A DNA stretch of 64,000 nt from Leucobacter chironomi DSM 19883 (GTDB lineage Bacteria; Actinomycetota; Actinomycetes; Actinomycetales; Microbacteriaceae). The translations under genes and the position numbers were made by a program. This document shows positions 7,944 through 15,466 of the stretch, in pieces; positions within the stretch are counted from its first letter, which is position 1; each line of letters begins with the position of its first letter. The notes beneath the pieces were generated by a model. It saw only the letters and a program-made list of their open reading frames with translations. It did no database searches and had not been told where the DNA came from. The DNA is taken from the NCBI RefSeq assembly GCF_000421845.1, contig NZ_ATXU01000009.1:1-64000 (forward strand), written 5' to 3'.

Positions 7944-8356
7944 CCATCTACACCCCAGAAGTCGGCCCCGGCCTGCTGACCATCGGAGCGCCCGCCGCGC
8001 TGATGAACCTCAGCGAGCAGTGCCTCGGCGCAAAGCTCATCCCGAGCGTCAAGAAGGGCGACCCGATCACCGTGCTCTCGGGGGGCTCCGCTCCCGGCGA
8101 CCGCACCGAATCTCACAAGCTCGAAGTCACCCTGCAATCCGATTTCGGCGTGGCGGACTCCGTGACCGAGTGGCTGTGGGAACACCGCGGCGAGGTCCAC
8201 CCGTTCGTCTACAACCCGAACAACTCGCTGGAGCGCGGCATCAAGGGCGAGCTGACCGTCGAGCCGATCGAGATCGGCGGCGACGTGAAGACGAAGCCCT
8301 CGGCCAAAGTCGAATTCGACCTCAACGGCGCGCCCGAGTTCGTGGACCTCCAGTAA
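7940..8356 (+). CDS. Major tail (tube) protein, putative
   Basis: This 138-residue, beta-rich protein (GGSAPGDRTESHKLEVTLQSDF, then HPFVYNPNN, then KVEFDLNGAPEF) fits a small siphovirus tail tube subunit. It lies directly before a gp10-like protein and the tail chaperone pair, matching the usual order apart from local shuffling. The start is the ATG in an ATGA overlap, and the next gene begins directly after its TAA stop. Confidence 0.65.
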   Translation: MTIYTPEVGPGLLTIGAPAALMNLSEQCLGAKLIPSVKKGDPITVLSGGSAPGDRTESHKLEVTLQSDFGVADSVTEWLWEHRGEVHPFVYNPNNSLERGIKGELTVEPIEIGGDVKTKPSAKVEFDLNGAPEFVDLQ

Positions 8357-8767
8357 ATGGCCCAGAAGCCCGTGGTAGAGGTGCTCGGGGGTCGCGAACT
8401 GCGATCCACCCTGCGCCAAGCCGACGCGAGCCTGCAAGACCTCAAGGACGCGCACGCCGCCGCCGCGAGCATCGCCGCGCGAGCATCAGCAGCCCTCGCC
8501 CCCGTTCGCACCGGTCGCCTCCGCGACACGATCCGATCGAGCGGCACCAAGACGGCGGGCATCATCCGGGCCGGATTCAAATCGGTCCCCTACGCCGGCC
8601 CCATCCACTGGGGCTGGTACACCCGCCCGCGCGGCAAGTGGCGCGGCGGCCCCATCCAAGCAAACCCCTTCCTGTCGCACGGCGCGCAGGACTCCGAAGG
8701 CCGGTGGATACGGGTCTACGAGCACCACGTCGCCGCAGCAATCGAGAAAGTAAAAGGCATCTCATGA
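8357..8767 (+). CDS. HK97 gp10-like tail completion / neck protein
   Basis: The segment APVRTGRLRDTIRSSG, followed by RAGFKSVPYAGPIHWGW, is the hallmark of HK97 gp10-type minor tail/neck proteins, which help join tail to head. The 136 residues match the family. The N-terminal third is a long amphipathic Ala-rich helix. The ATG immediately follows the previous stop, and the gene stops in an ATGA overlap with the tail chaperone. Confidence 0.8.
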   Translation: MAQKPVVEVLGGRELRSTLRQADASLQDLKDAHAAAASIAARASAALAPVRTGRLRDTIRSSGTKTAGIIRAGFKSVPYAGPIHWGWYTRPRGKWRGGPIQANPFLSHGAQDSEGRWIRVYEHHVAAAIEKVKGIS

Positions 8768-9114
8768 TCAAGTCCCCCATCATCACCGCAGTGCTCCAGA
8801 CCGGCAACGAGCAGCAGGCCGTCACCGTGCAGACAGACAACCGCAACCAGGTGAAATACGACCTGCTCCGCGCGAACCGGGGCTGGCCCGTCCAGAAGGA
8901 TGCACCGTCGCTGTGGCTCACGATCCTCGCGTGGCACGCGCTCGCCCTGGCCGGGCACCTGCCCCCCAACGAGCAGTTCGAGACGTTCAACGACCGATGC
9001 CTGGAGGTCTACCTGTCCGACTCGGACGGTACGCGTCTCACCCCCGACCAGATCAAGGAGCAGGCAGGCATCGAGGCGGACCCTACCCGTCCGGCTCCCG
9101 CAGCCGGTATCTGA
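8764..9114 (+). CDS. Tail assembly chaperone, short form (gpG-like)
   Basis: This 116-residue protein lies immediately before the tape measure, the fixed position of tail assembly chaperones. It has helical segments (SLWLTILAWHALALAG) followed by an acidic region with TPDQIKEQAG near the end. In siphoviruses a fraction of ribosomes shift to the -1 frame near the end of this gene to make a longer chaperone, and the overlapping -1 frame is indeed open to 9230. The start is the ATG in an ATGA overlap. Confidence 0.75.
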   Translation: MIKSPIITAVLQTGNEQQAVTVQTDNRNQVKYDLLRANRGWPVQKDAPSLWLTILAWHALALAGHLPPNEQFETFNDRCLEVYLSDSDGTRLTPDQIKEQAGIEADPTRPAPAAGI

Positions 9115-9230
9115 TCGCCCTCGCCGTCGCCTCCGGGCAACCCGCCCCCTGGCTGCTCGGAGCTGACGACACCACCATCGCCACCGTCGTGCATGTGCTG
9201 AAAGAGATGAAGGAAGCCAATGGCCGGTAA
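9078..9230 (+). CDS. -1 frameshift extension of the tail chaperone (gpGT-like)
   Basis: The -1 frame relative to the chaperone gene stays open past its stop and encodes RYLIALAVASGQPAPWLLG, then TIATVVHVLKEMKEA, very like the T-part of siphovirus chaperones. There is no good independent start, so expression by programmed -1 frameshifting is the natural reading. The shift site is not certain. GGACCCT at 9078-9084 would allow slippage into the right frame but is not a classical slippery heptamer. The extension ends 11 bases inside the tape measure gene. Confidence 0.6.
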   Translation, partial: GPYPSGSRSRYLIALAVASGQPAPWLLGADDTTIATVVHVLKEMKEANGR

Positions 9231-10701
9231 GACTGCCGTACTCGCGGTAAAGATCATCTCCGACGGTAAGGAGGCCCGGGCCGGATTCCGCGACACCGAA
9301 GCCGCCGCAAAGGAGTTCGATTCGTCACTGAACCAAGTCGCCGCGACCTCCGCGGTTGCCATGGCCGGAATCGTCGCCACCGGGGTGGCCGCCGTGCAGG
9401 CAGCATCCGACCTCCAGCAGTCAGCCGGAGCGATGCAAGCTGTGTTCGGCGGCCACGCGGAAGCAATCGGGCAGCTCGCAGAAGGAGCCGCAAGCCGTGT
9501 CGGCCTCGCCCAGTCCGAGTACCAGCAGATGGCTGCCGTGCTCGGTGCTCAGATGAAGAATCTCGGCATCGACGAGGCTGACCTGGTATCCCAGACTGAC
9601 GACTTGATCACGATGGGTGCCGACCTCGCCGCAGTCTTCAACGGCACCACCTCGGACGCGGTGGCGGCGCTGTCTTCGCTCATGCGTGGCGAGCGCGACC
9701 CCATCGAACGCTACGGCGTCACGATCAAGCAAGCCGCCATCGACGCCAAGCTCGCAGAGATGGGGCTGGGCGGGCTCGAAGGCCAGGCAAAGACCACCGC
9801 CGAGGCGCACGCCACCCTGGCGCTGCTCGCCGAGCAGACCGGGCACGCCCACGGAATGTTCGCCTCGGAGATGGATACGGCAGCGGTCTCAGGGCAGGTG
9901 GCAGCAGCCCAGTGGAAGGACGCCGCCGCAGACCTCGGCACCGCTCTGCTCCCGCTCGTGACCGAGGGAGCGACCCTGCTCGCCGACCTCGCACGGGGCT
10001 TCTCTGAGAACTCGGAAGTGCTCGTGCCCCTCATTCTCGTAGTCGGCGGATTCGCGGGCGTGATCGCCGCGCTCGTACTCGGCATCAAGGCGTACCGCAC
10101 CGCCGCCGAGATCGCCGCCGCCGCACAGGTGATCTGGAACGTCGCGATGAGCGCGAACCCCATCGGCCTCATCATCCTCGCGATCGCCGCCCTCATCGGC
10201 TTCATCATCCTCATCGCCACCAACTGGGAAGACGTCAAGGTCATCTGGGGCGACGCGATCGCATCCATGATCGGCTGGGTCGAAGACCTCATCAACTGGG
10301 TCATCGACGCGATCAACTGGGTGGGCCAACTCTTCGGCGCGTCCGACGGCCTCTCGCGCGTCGATTGGGGTCTCGACCGCCAGACTGCTCAGGTTGCGCA
10401 TACCTTCGCACTCCCCGAGGCATTTACGGCAGACACCGGCCCCGCGCTCTTCGTTCGAACCGCCGCGGAGCCGACTGCCGCCACGTCAGCGATCGCCGGG
10501 TTCGCGGGCGTGCCAGCCATGCCCGCGGCGACCCCCGCGGGACAGCAGGCCCCCGCACAGGTAGTCAACATCACCGTGCAGGGCGCGATCGACCCTGACA
10601 GCACGGCACGCCAGATCGAGCGTCTGCTCGCAAAATACTCCCGGTCTACCGGATCGACCCCCGCAGGAGGCACCACATGGCGACCCACTATGAGCCGGTA
10701 G
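9220..10701 (+). CDS. Tape measure protein
   Basis: The 493-residue tape measure sets tail length and helps DNA delivery. It has Ala-rich helices, a TM-like hydrophobic block (about residues 265-345, with IPIGLIILAIAALIGFI-type spans) and an NWEDVKVIW motif common in actinophage tape measures. AAGGA precedes the ATG, which overlaps the chaperone extension. At under 500 residues it is short for the family, predicting a short tail of roughly 70-75 nm using the usual 0.15 nm per residue. Confidence 0.9.
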   Translation: MAGKTAVLAVKIISDGKEARAGFRDTEAAAKEFDSSLNQVAATSAVAMAGIVATGVAAVQAASDLQQSAGAMQAVFGGHAEAIGQLAEGAASRVGLAQSEYQQMAAVLGAQMKNLGIDEADLVSQTDDLITMGADLAAVFNGTTSDAVAALSSLMRGERDPIERYGVTIKQAAIDAKLAEMGLGGLEGQAKTTAEAHATLALLAEQTGHAHGMFASEMDTAAVSGQVAAAQWKDAAADLGTALLPLVTEGATLLADLARGFSENSEVLVPLILVVGGFAGVIAALVLGIKAYRTAAEIAAAAQVIWNVAMSANPIGLIILAIAALIGFIILIATNWEDVKVIWGDAIASMIGWVEDLINWVIDAINWVGQLFGASDGLSRVDWGLDRQTAQVAHTFALPEAFTADTGPALFVRTAAEPTAATSAIAGFAGVPAMPAATPAGQQAPAQVVNITVQGAIDPDSTARQIERLLAKYSRSTGSTPAGGTTWRPTMSR

Positions 10702-12218
10702 TCAAGATCGGCGGCACCGTCATCGACCCGCACTGGTCAGCCGTCACACCCACCGCGCTCCAACCCATCACAATCAAATGGGGCGCTGCCACGCATTTCG
10801 ATGACGTGCCGCCAGCAGCGCTCACGATCGAAATCGTGCACCCGGTGCCGGTGACCCACATGCACCAGTACCAGGGCGCAATCATCGAAATCTACGTCGA
10901 CGGTGCCCGCACCTATCGCGGGCGCATCGGATCGACCGACTGGCGGCGAGTCACTGTTTGGGATGAAGACGCCCAAGCCAACGAACCCTACTGGATCGCC
11001 AAGATTCACGCACTCGACCTCAGCGCCGACGTGAGAATGTTTCGACCCATCCCAATCCCCGTCCCCGATACCGTTGGCCCAGCCCGCGGCTGGGAGCTTG
11101 AAAACATTGCTCGCCGTGAGGTCGGCGAGTTCCCCTACTTCGGGTGGAGCAGCCAGTTCTCTGCTCGTGGCACATATTTCGCCTACTGGGACTCCATGCG
11201 CGATCAGGTCTTGGCGGCTGGGCTCGTCAGCGACGTTTCGCTGCAGGTGGCCTCGTATGTGATCCCAGCTAACGGCAGCGCGCGGCCAGCCGCCGATGCG
11301 CCGACTGCGTGGGATCTCATCCGCGAGACGTACGCCACGATCCCACTGGGCGAGCCCTGCTTTGACCCGACCTCAGATTCCGTGACCCTCACCCGCCCAG
11401 TGGTCCGCCCTGCTGTGCCTCTGGTGTACGAGGCCGGGCGACTGCGCATTAAGTCGGCCGGGTCGCTCTGCGTTGTCCCGGCCTCACTTCTTGAGGTTGC
11501 CGAGGGAATGGACACTTCAACCGACTCCACTACCGCTATCGGCAGAGTGGAACTCGAAGGGCGGCTGCTCACTCAGCGCCTGATCGAGTTCGACCCCAAT
11601 GTATATGTTGGGTCCACACTGGTGTTTGCCGAGTCTCGAAAGGCATACGGGCAAACCGTTCCCGGATCGACAGACGACTCCCGGGTGTATGCGCGCAAAG
11701 CCAACATCGGCACAATGATTCCAGCCCCTGGGTGGGGTAGTACCGATGAAAGGGATGCCACGATCGGGTCGCGACCCGAGCTTGCTCGCCCCCACCATCG
11801 CACCACGGCACAGACTGTAGCGGATACAGCTCAGATGATCGCTGCTCTCAATGGGCAGACTGCTCAGCCAGATGTCACTATCGACCTGGAACGCGACTAT
11901 GACGCCGTGCCCGCGGCGTTGCGCACGAAGCTCCTCCACTCGTCCCCGGTCGCCTATCTTGACGTGGCGATTCTCATCACCGGGTCAGCCGCCACGCACG
12001 AGCTCGGCATCGACCCCATGATGCAGGTCATCGGCGGCACCCTCGTCTACACGCCCGACGGGTGGCGGCACACATTGCGCTTCGCCCCGGTCCCTCGCAG
12101 CACCGCGCCACCCCTCACGATCGCGCAGCTCGTCACCTCGCCCACCGCGACCTACGACAGCTACGCCGACAACATCACCCTTGGCCTACTCGGCCAAATC
12201 ACTCAAGGAGCATCATGA
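10677..12218 (+). CDS. Minor tail protein
   Basis: This 513-residue, beta-rich protein follows the tape measure (25-bp overlap). Position and composition fit the distal-tail/baseplate minor tail proteins of actinophages. The N-terminus (VVKIGGTVIDPHWSAVTP) has the immunoglobulin-like or tail-hub character seen in these proteins, and the C-terminal part (LERDYDAVPAALRTKLL, then DPMMQVIGG) looks like a hub domain. The central section has somewhat lower GC than its neighbours, hinting at mosaic exchange. The stop overlaps the next ATG. Confidence 0.75.
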   Translation: MATHYEPVVKIGGTVIDPHWSAVTPTALQPITIKWGAATHFDDVPPAALTIEIVHPVPVTHMHQYQGAIIEIYVDGARTYRGRIGSTDWRRVTVWDEDAQANEPYWIAKIHALDLSADVRMFRPIPIPVPDTVGPARGWELENIARREVGEFPYFGWSSQFSARGTYFAYWDSMRDQVLAAGLVSDVSLQVASYVIPANGSARPAADAPTAWDLIRETYATIPLGEPCFDPTSDSVTLTRPVVRPAVPLVYEAGRLRIKSAGSLCVVPASLLEVAEGMDTSTDSTTAIGRVELEGRLLTQRLIEFDPNVYVGSTLVFAESRKAYGQTVPGSTDDSRVYARKANIGTMIPAPGWGSTDERDATIGSRPELARPHHRTTAQTVADTAQMIAALNGQTAQPDVTIDLERDYDAVPAALRTKLLHSSPVAYLDVAILITGSAATHELGIDPMMQVIGGTLVYTPDGWRHTLRFAPVPRSTAPPLTIAQLVTSPTATYDSYADNITLGLLGQITQGAS

Positions 12219-12739
12219 AAGTCCTACCGAAGTACAACCTCCCCGTCCCCGAGGGTGGTGACCTCGCCCGTGACCTCCCCGCGCACCTCGAAGCGATGGC
12301 GAAAGGGATTGAGGCTGCCCTGGCATCCTTCGACTATCGTGGCACCGACCCGAATCTCGTGCTGTCACGAGTCGCCGCGCTTGAAACCGCTACCACCCCG
12401 ACAGCATGGGTCACCCCGACGATCGGCCCCGGATGGGTGGCGGGCGGCTACGGCAACCGCGTCGGCGTCAGCCGCGTCGGCACGGTCGTCTACATCGTTT
12501 TCTTCCTGAAAGCCGACACAGCGACGGCGAGCTTCGCCAACATGCTCACGATCCCCGCCCAGTTCCGTCCGGCAGTCGCCCTGATGGGCGGAAACTTCTA
12601 CTCCTCAAATGGCAAGACGGGCCTGCTGCACCTCAGCGCAGCCGGTGTCGTGTCGTCGCCAGTCGGGTACGGCACCGCGGCAGGGGCAGAGCAAGGCCAA
12701 TACTACGCGGCGTCGATGACGCTGAACATCGCCGCATGA
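12215..12739 (+). CDS. Tail-tip / receptor-binding-like protein
   Basis: The 174-residue product starts with a short N-terminal segment and a helix (LARDLPAHLEAMAKGIEAAL). A beta-rich domain follows, ending YYAASMTLNIAA, as in small phage fibre or receptor-binding proteins that close the tail module. It lies between the minor tail protein and the endolysin. The ATG is in an ATGA overlap with strong AAGGAG upstream. The receptor-binding role is an inference from position. Confidence 0.6.
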   Translation: MKVLPKYNLPVPEGGDLARDLPAHLEAMAKGIEAALASFDYRGTDPNLVLSRVAALETATTPTAWVTPTIGPGWVAGGYGNRVGVSRVGTVVYIVFFLKADTATASFANMLTIPAQFRPAVALMGGNFYSSNGKTGLLHLSAAGVVSSPVGYGTAAGAEQGQYYAASMTLNIAA

Positions 12740-13404
12740 GCATCCGACTCGTGCACCCCTGCCCCCAGGGCCGCCCTACCGACAGTTTCGGGTGGCGCGC
12801 CGAGATTCCCGGCGTCGTGCGCGCGCAGCTGCACAGCGGCCAGGACTGGGCAGCCCCTGAAGGTACGCCCGTGCGCGCGATGCACTCGGGCCGTGTGAAT
12901 CGCATCTGGTGGGATACCTTCGCCGACGGCTCGCCAGCGGGCGGCAACATGATCCAGCTCGGCGCGGCGCAGTGCTCCAGCCGCTACGCCCACCTCTCCG
13001 GCTACGCCGTCTCCGCAGGCGACGAGGTGCAGGCCGGGCAGATCATCGGCTACGTCGGCAGCACCGGAGCCGCCACCGGCGACCACCTCCACGGCGAGGT
13101 ACTGATCGCTGGCAGCTTTGTGGACCCCATGCCCTACATCACCTCCACCCCCACCCCTACACAGAAAGAGACAAACGACATGGCTACCAGTACCGCAGGC
13201 GTCACGACGCACATCAACGGGACGCGCTACGACGCGCTCGTGAATCCCGAATCCGGGTTCGCTCACGTCTGGCAGGACGGCGACGGCGGTCACGCCACCG
13301 CAATGGCCCGAGCCTTCGGCGTCCCCGGCAACTTCGCTGAGCTGAGTGAGTCGCAGTGGTACAAGCTCCATGACGACCTCGCGGCAGTCCGAAAGCACGC
13401 GTGA
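12736..13404 (+). CDS. Endolysin: M23 metallopeptidase with C-terminal add-on domain
   Basis: It degrades host peptidoglycan at lysis. The N-terminal domain (about 1-135) is an M23/LytM zinc peptidase: QLHSGQDWAAPEGTPV gives the first His and Asp, RYAHLSGYAV and GDHLHGEV give the HxH zinc and catalytic residues, and GYVGSTGAATG is a conserved loop. A Pro/Thr linker (about 137-146) leads to a 74-residue C-terminal domain that may bind the cell wall. At the linker, an in-frame ATG (13180) with an AAAGAG site could yield that domain alone. The stop is in TGATG with the holin-like gene. Confidence 0.9.
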   Translation: MSIRLVHPCPQGRPTDSFGWRAEIPGVVRAQLHSGQDWAAPEGTPVRAMHSGRVNRIWWDTFADGSPAGGNMIQLGAAQCSSRYAHLSGYAVSAGDEVQAGQIIGYVGSTGAATGDHLHGEVLIAGSFVDPMPYITSTPTPTQKETNDMATSTAGVTTHINGTRYDALVNPESGFAHVWQDGDGGHATAMARAFGVPGNFAELSESQWYKLHDDLAAVRKHA

Positions 13405-13643
13405 TGAGCGACGCGATCCTGACCGCTCTCGTCGCCGCGTTTGGCGTGATCGGTGCCGCCGTAATCGGCACTGTCGCGAGCATCGCCGCGCTCGTGTGGC
13501 GGTCGATGAGGCGGGCAGCGTCCACCAACGTCAGCTTGTGGACCTACACCCGCCTCCTCATCGATCACATCTACCGGGGCGGGATTGGACCACCCCCGGC
13601 ACCGCCCGCCCACATCGCACACCTCTACGAGACAGGAGACTGA
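13404..13643 (+). CDS. Holin-like membrane protein (79 aa)
   Basis: It has one hydrophobic N-terminal span (ILTALVAAFGVIGAAVIGTVASI), a basic turn (RSMRRA), then an amphipathic helix and a proline-rich tail. Its place after the endolysin and before a second small membrane protein fits a holin, antiholin or spanin-like factor. The ATG at 13404 overlaps the endolysin stop. The GTG just before it would add one residue. Confidence 0.65.
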   Translation: MSDAILTALVAAFGVIGAAVIGTVASIAALVWRSMRRAASTNVSLWTYTRLLIDHIYRGGIGPPPAPPAHIAHLYETGD

Positions 13644-13646
13644 CCA

Positions 13647-13856
13647 ATGCCGATCCTCAAACGTGACCGGTCCCAGCGGGGCACCTGGTGGACGCTCGCC
13701 CGACGGCGCTGGGCCTACGGTGTGCTCGTTGCCGCGGGCGGCGTCGCCCTCACCTACGGCCTCATGACCCCCGATCAGATCGGCTCCATGCTCGTGCTCG
13801 GTGCCGCGCTGCTCAGCGTCACCGGCCTCGCCGTCGCCCACCCCACCCGCGAATAG
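13647..13856 (+). CDS. Holin, two transmembrane segments (69 aa)
   Basis: This 69-residue protein has a basic N-terminus (LKRDRSQRG) and two hydrophobic spans (YGVLVAAGGVALTYGLM and SMLVLGAALLSVTGLAVA) separated by a short polar turn, typical of small actinophage holins. Holins form inner-membrane lesions that trigger lysis. The start has weak GAGAC spacing. The final codons lie within the first copy of a 15-bp direct repeat. Confidence 0.75.
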   Translation: MPILKRDRSQRGTWWTLARRRWAYGVLVAAGGVALTYGLMTPDQIGSMLVLGAALLSVTGLAVAHPTRE

Positions 13857-13907
13857 CGCGGAATCGTGTAACAGATGTTATCTGTTACACGACCACCCGC
13901 GAATAGC
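13843..13907. repeat. 15-bp direct repeat flanking a perfect palindrome
   Basis: CCACCCGCGAATAGC occurs at 13843-13857 (end of the holin gene, including its TAG stop) and again at 13893-13907, a period of 50 bp. The 29-bp palindrome at 13864-13892 fills the space between the copies. Confidence 0.9.
13864..13892. promoter_or_regulatory. 29-bp perfect inverted repeat (operator-like)
   Basis: Arms 13864-13876 and 13880-13892 are 13 bp perfect complements with a 3-base centre. TAACA/TGTTA half-sites occur three times at 7-bp steps, which looks like a binding site for a dimeric regulator. It is AT-richer than its surroundings. It could instead form an RNA hairpin at the end of the late operon, but a strong terminator already follows 21 bases later. 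Confidence 0.7.
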
Positions 13908-13913
13908 CGCACT

Positions 13914-13949
13914 AAGAAGCCCGGAGCGCTGATGAGCTCCGGGCTTCTT
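13914..13949. terminator. Bidirectional terminator, end of late operon and of integrase operon
   Basis: A 14-bp perfect stem (13914-13927 with 13936-13949, core GCCCGGAGC) has an 8-base loop and is flanked by AAG/CTT ends. It lies between the convergent plus-strand late operon and the minus-strand integrase operon, and so should serve both. Confidence 0.9.
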
Positions 13950-13952
13950 GGT

Positions 13953-14348
13953 CTACTCCGCTACCGGCACGTATACACCCTGACCACTTGCCCCGCTCGT
14001 TGGCGGCTTGCTGGCAGCGGGCGAGGTGCTGGCAGCGGGCGAGGTGCTGGCGGCGGGCGAGCCGCTGGCGGCGGGCGCGGCTTCGCGCTTACCGAGCCCT
14101 GCAATGATGCCAGCACCGACCAGGAAGGGGGTGGCCCACTGCAACATACCGCCTGCGAACGCGAACGCTGTAGCTTGCGCCAACTCTTGCCCGTACCCGT
14201 CATTCGAGAAACCGATAATTGCCACTACCGCAGCAATCCCGACAAGCACCAATCCAGCCCACAGTAGTGCGCGAAAAGCGTTCATGGCGGTAGGAACTAG
14301 CTGAGGATAACCGTTGACCGGCGCATGGTTTGCATTCGTTTCACTCAT
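13953..14348 (-). CDS. Small membrane protein with Pro/Ala/Ser repeat tail (lysogeny-operon cargo)
   Basis: This 131-residue protein has a polar N-terminus, a first transmembrane span (ALLWAGLVLVGIAAVVAII), a short loop (FSNDGYGQELAQ), and a second span (WATPFLVGAGIIAGL). A repetitive PAAST/SPAAS tail of about 35 residues follows. It lies 15 bp after the integrase on the same strand and is last in that operon, so it is probably expressed from the prophage. Membrane proteins in this place often block superinfection or alter the lysogen surface. That is an inference, and no family was recognised. Confidence 0.7.
   Translation of the reverse strand: MSETNANHAPVNGYPQLVPTAMNAFRALLWAGLVLVGIAAVVAIIGFSNDGYGQELAQATAFAFAGGMLQWATPFLVGAGIIAGLGKREAAPAASGSPAASTSPAASTSPAASKPPTSGASGQGVYVPVAE
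14011..14077 (-). repeat. 18-bp tandem repeat inside the membrane protein gene
   Basis: About 3.7 copies of an 18-bp unit (CTGGCAGCGGGCGAGGTG and variants) encode a six-residue Pro-Ala-Ala-Ser-type repeat. Copies one and two are identical, so the tail length is likely to vary by slippage among related strains. Confidence 0.85.
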
Positions 14349-14363
14349 AGGCTGATCCTATCT

Positions 14364-15215
14364 CTACGCCGCAAGACTAAAGGAGAGTCGCCCAACGGCT
14401 TCCACCTTCGCATCCCAGTGGATATCGGTGTAGAGCTGAGTCGTGCTCACGTCAGCATGCCTCATCAGCTCTTGCACCACACGGAGGTCAGCACCGCGTG
14501 CCAGCAGCTCGGTGCCGTAGGAGTGCCGGAGCTGGTGGGGCTTCGAGTGCCCGTATCCGGCCCGCGTCATCGCGCCCTTGATTGCCGCGTACACGGCCTT
14601 GCGGCCCACGCACCCCTCGACCGTGTAAGCCGGGAACCAGTAGCCCGTGCGCGGCATCTTGAGCGCGAGGGTACGCACGTCGTCGTGCAGCGGCACGATC
14701 TCGCGCGCTCCGCCCTTGCCGTCAATGTAGAGCGTGCCGCGCTCTAGGTCGATATCCTCGCCCCTGATCTTCGCGACCTCGTGGATGCGCATCCCCTGGA
14801 GCACAGCGAGCAGAATGTACGCTCGCGTGCGCGCCCGATTCGCAGACGCATGGATCGCGGTGACGGCCTCGAAGGACAGCGGGCGCGGCTTCGAGCGGGG
14901 CCGCTTCGGCCTCGGCGTCTCGTGCGTCGGATCGTCGGGCCGCACCCGTGCCCGAACCATCCAGATGCAGAACGCCCGGATTGTCGCGTGGTAGCTCGCC
15001 CGGCTCGCGTCGGACAAGTCCGGGCGACCGCAGTACATGATGATGTGAAACGGGGCGAGTGTGCGCGGCGTTGCGCCGGTCGTCTGGAACAGGTGCCGCA
15101 TCGTCGCATCACGCTCTTCCCACGTGCGCGTCGAGAGTCCCTGCGCTACCTGCCACCCGCGCCAAGTCTGGAGCAGGGCTTCGGTGTCATCCCAGAGTGT
15201 CGGCTGATCGGTCAA
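14364..15215 (-). CDS. int: Tyrosine integrase
   Basis: It catalyses site-specific integration and excision of the prophage at the tRNA-Thr gene. The 283-residue protein has an N-terminal core-binding domain (about 10-95) and a catalytic domain with all active residues: R143 (GMRIHEVAKIRGEDID), K167 (GKGGAREIV), H227 and R230 (HQLRHSYG), H253 (MRHADVSTTQ), and the nucleophile Y262. The start overlaps the upstream HTH gene by four bases (ATGA). It has no long arm-binding N-terminus. It reads away from attR toward the late genes. Confidence 0.95.
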   Translation of the reverse strand: MTDQPTLWDDTEALLQTWRGWQVAQGLSTRTWEERDATMRHLFQTTGATPRTLAPFHIIMYCGRPDLSDASRASYHATIRAFCIWMVRARVRPDDPTHETPRPKRPRSKPRPLSFEAVTAIHASANRARTRAYILLAVLQGMRIHEVAKIRGEDIDLERGTLYIDGKGGAREIVPLHDDVRTLALKMPRTGYWFPAYTVEGCVGRKAVYAAIKGAMTRAGYGHSKPHQLRHSYGTELLARGADLRVVQELMRHADVSTTQLYTDIHWDAKVEAVGRLSFSLAA

Positions 15216-15466
15216 TTCTTGTTCCTTGTCTGTCCGTAGCGTTGCTGTGCGCCCTGCTTGCTGATCCCCAGGGCTTCGCCAATGGTGGCCCAGGACTCAC
15301 CCCGAGCCCGCCACGAGGCGACCGCCCGGGCGATTACGTCGTCCACCTCGTCACGAAGGGCCGCGAGGTCTGCCAGCTCGAACTCATCGGCCTCTGCCAC
15401 CCGCCGCCCCGCAGCGCGAATCATCCGCCGCACAGCCGCGAGAAAAGGCCGCGTCTCGACGCTCAC
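15212..15466 (-). CDS. Small HTH protein upstream of integrase (84 aa)
   Basis: The C-terminal half, GESWATIGEALGISKQGAQQRYG, is a clear sigma-70-region-4-like or homeodomain-like helix-turn-helix. The N-terminal half is a charged helix (DLAALRDEVDDVIARAVASW). Such proteins are common in actinobacterial prophages and mobile elements. Being translationally coupled to the integrase (ATGA), it may act as excision or directionality factor or as regulator of the integrase operon. Confidence 0.7.
   Translation of the reverse strand: MSVETRPFLAAVRRMIRAAGRRVAEADEFELADLAALRDEVDDVIARAVASWRARGESWATIGEALGISKQGAQQRYGQTRNKN

Noticed and set aside
14011-14077. Short tandem repeat considered as a CRISPR-like or iteron array
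   Set aside because: Units are 18 bp, contiguous without spacers, in frame and coding, so they are protein repeats.
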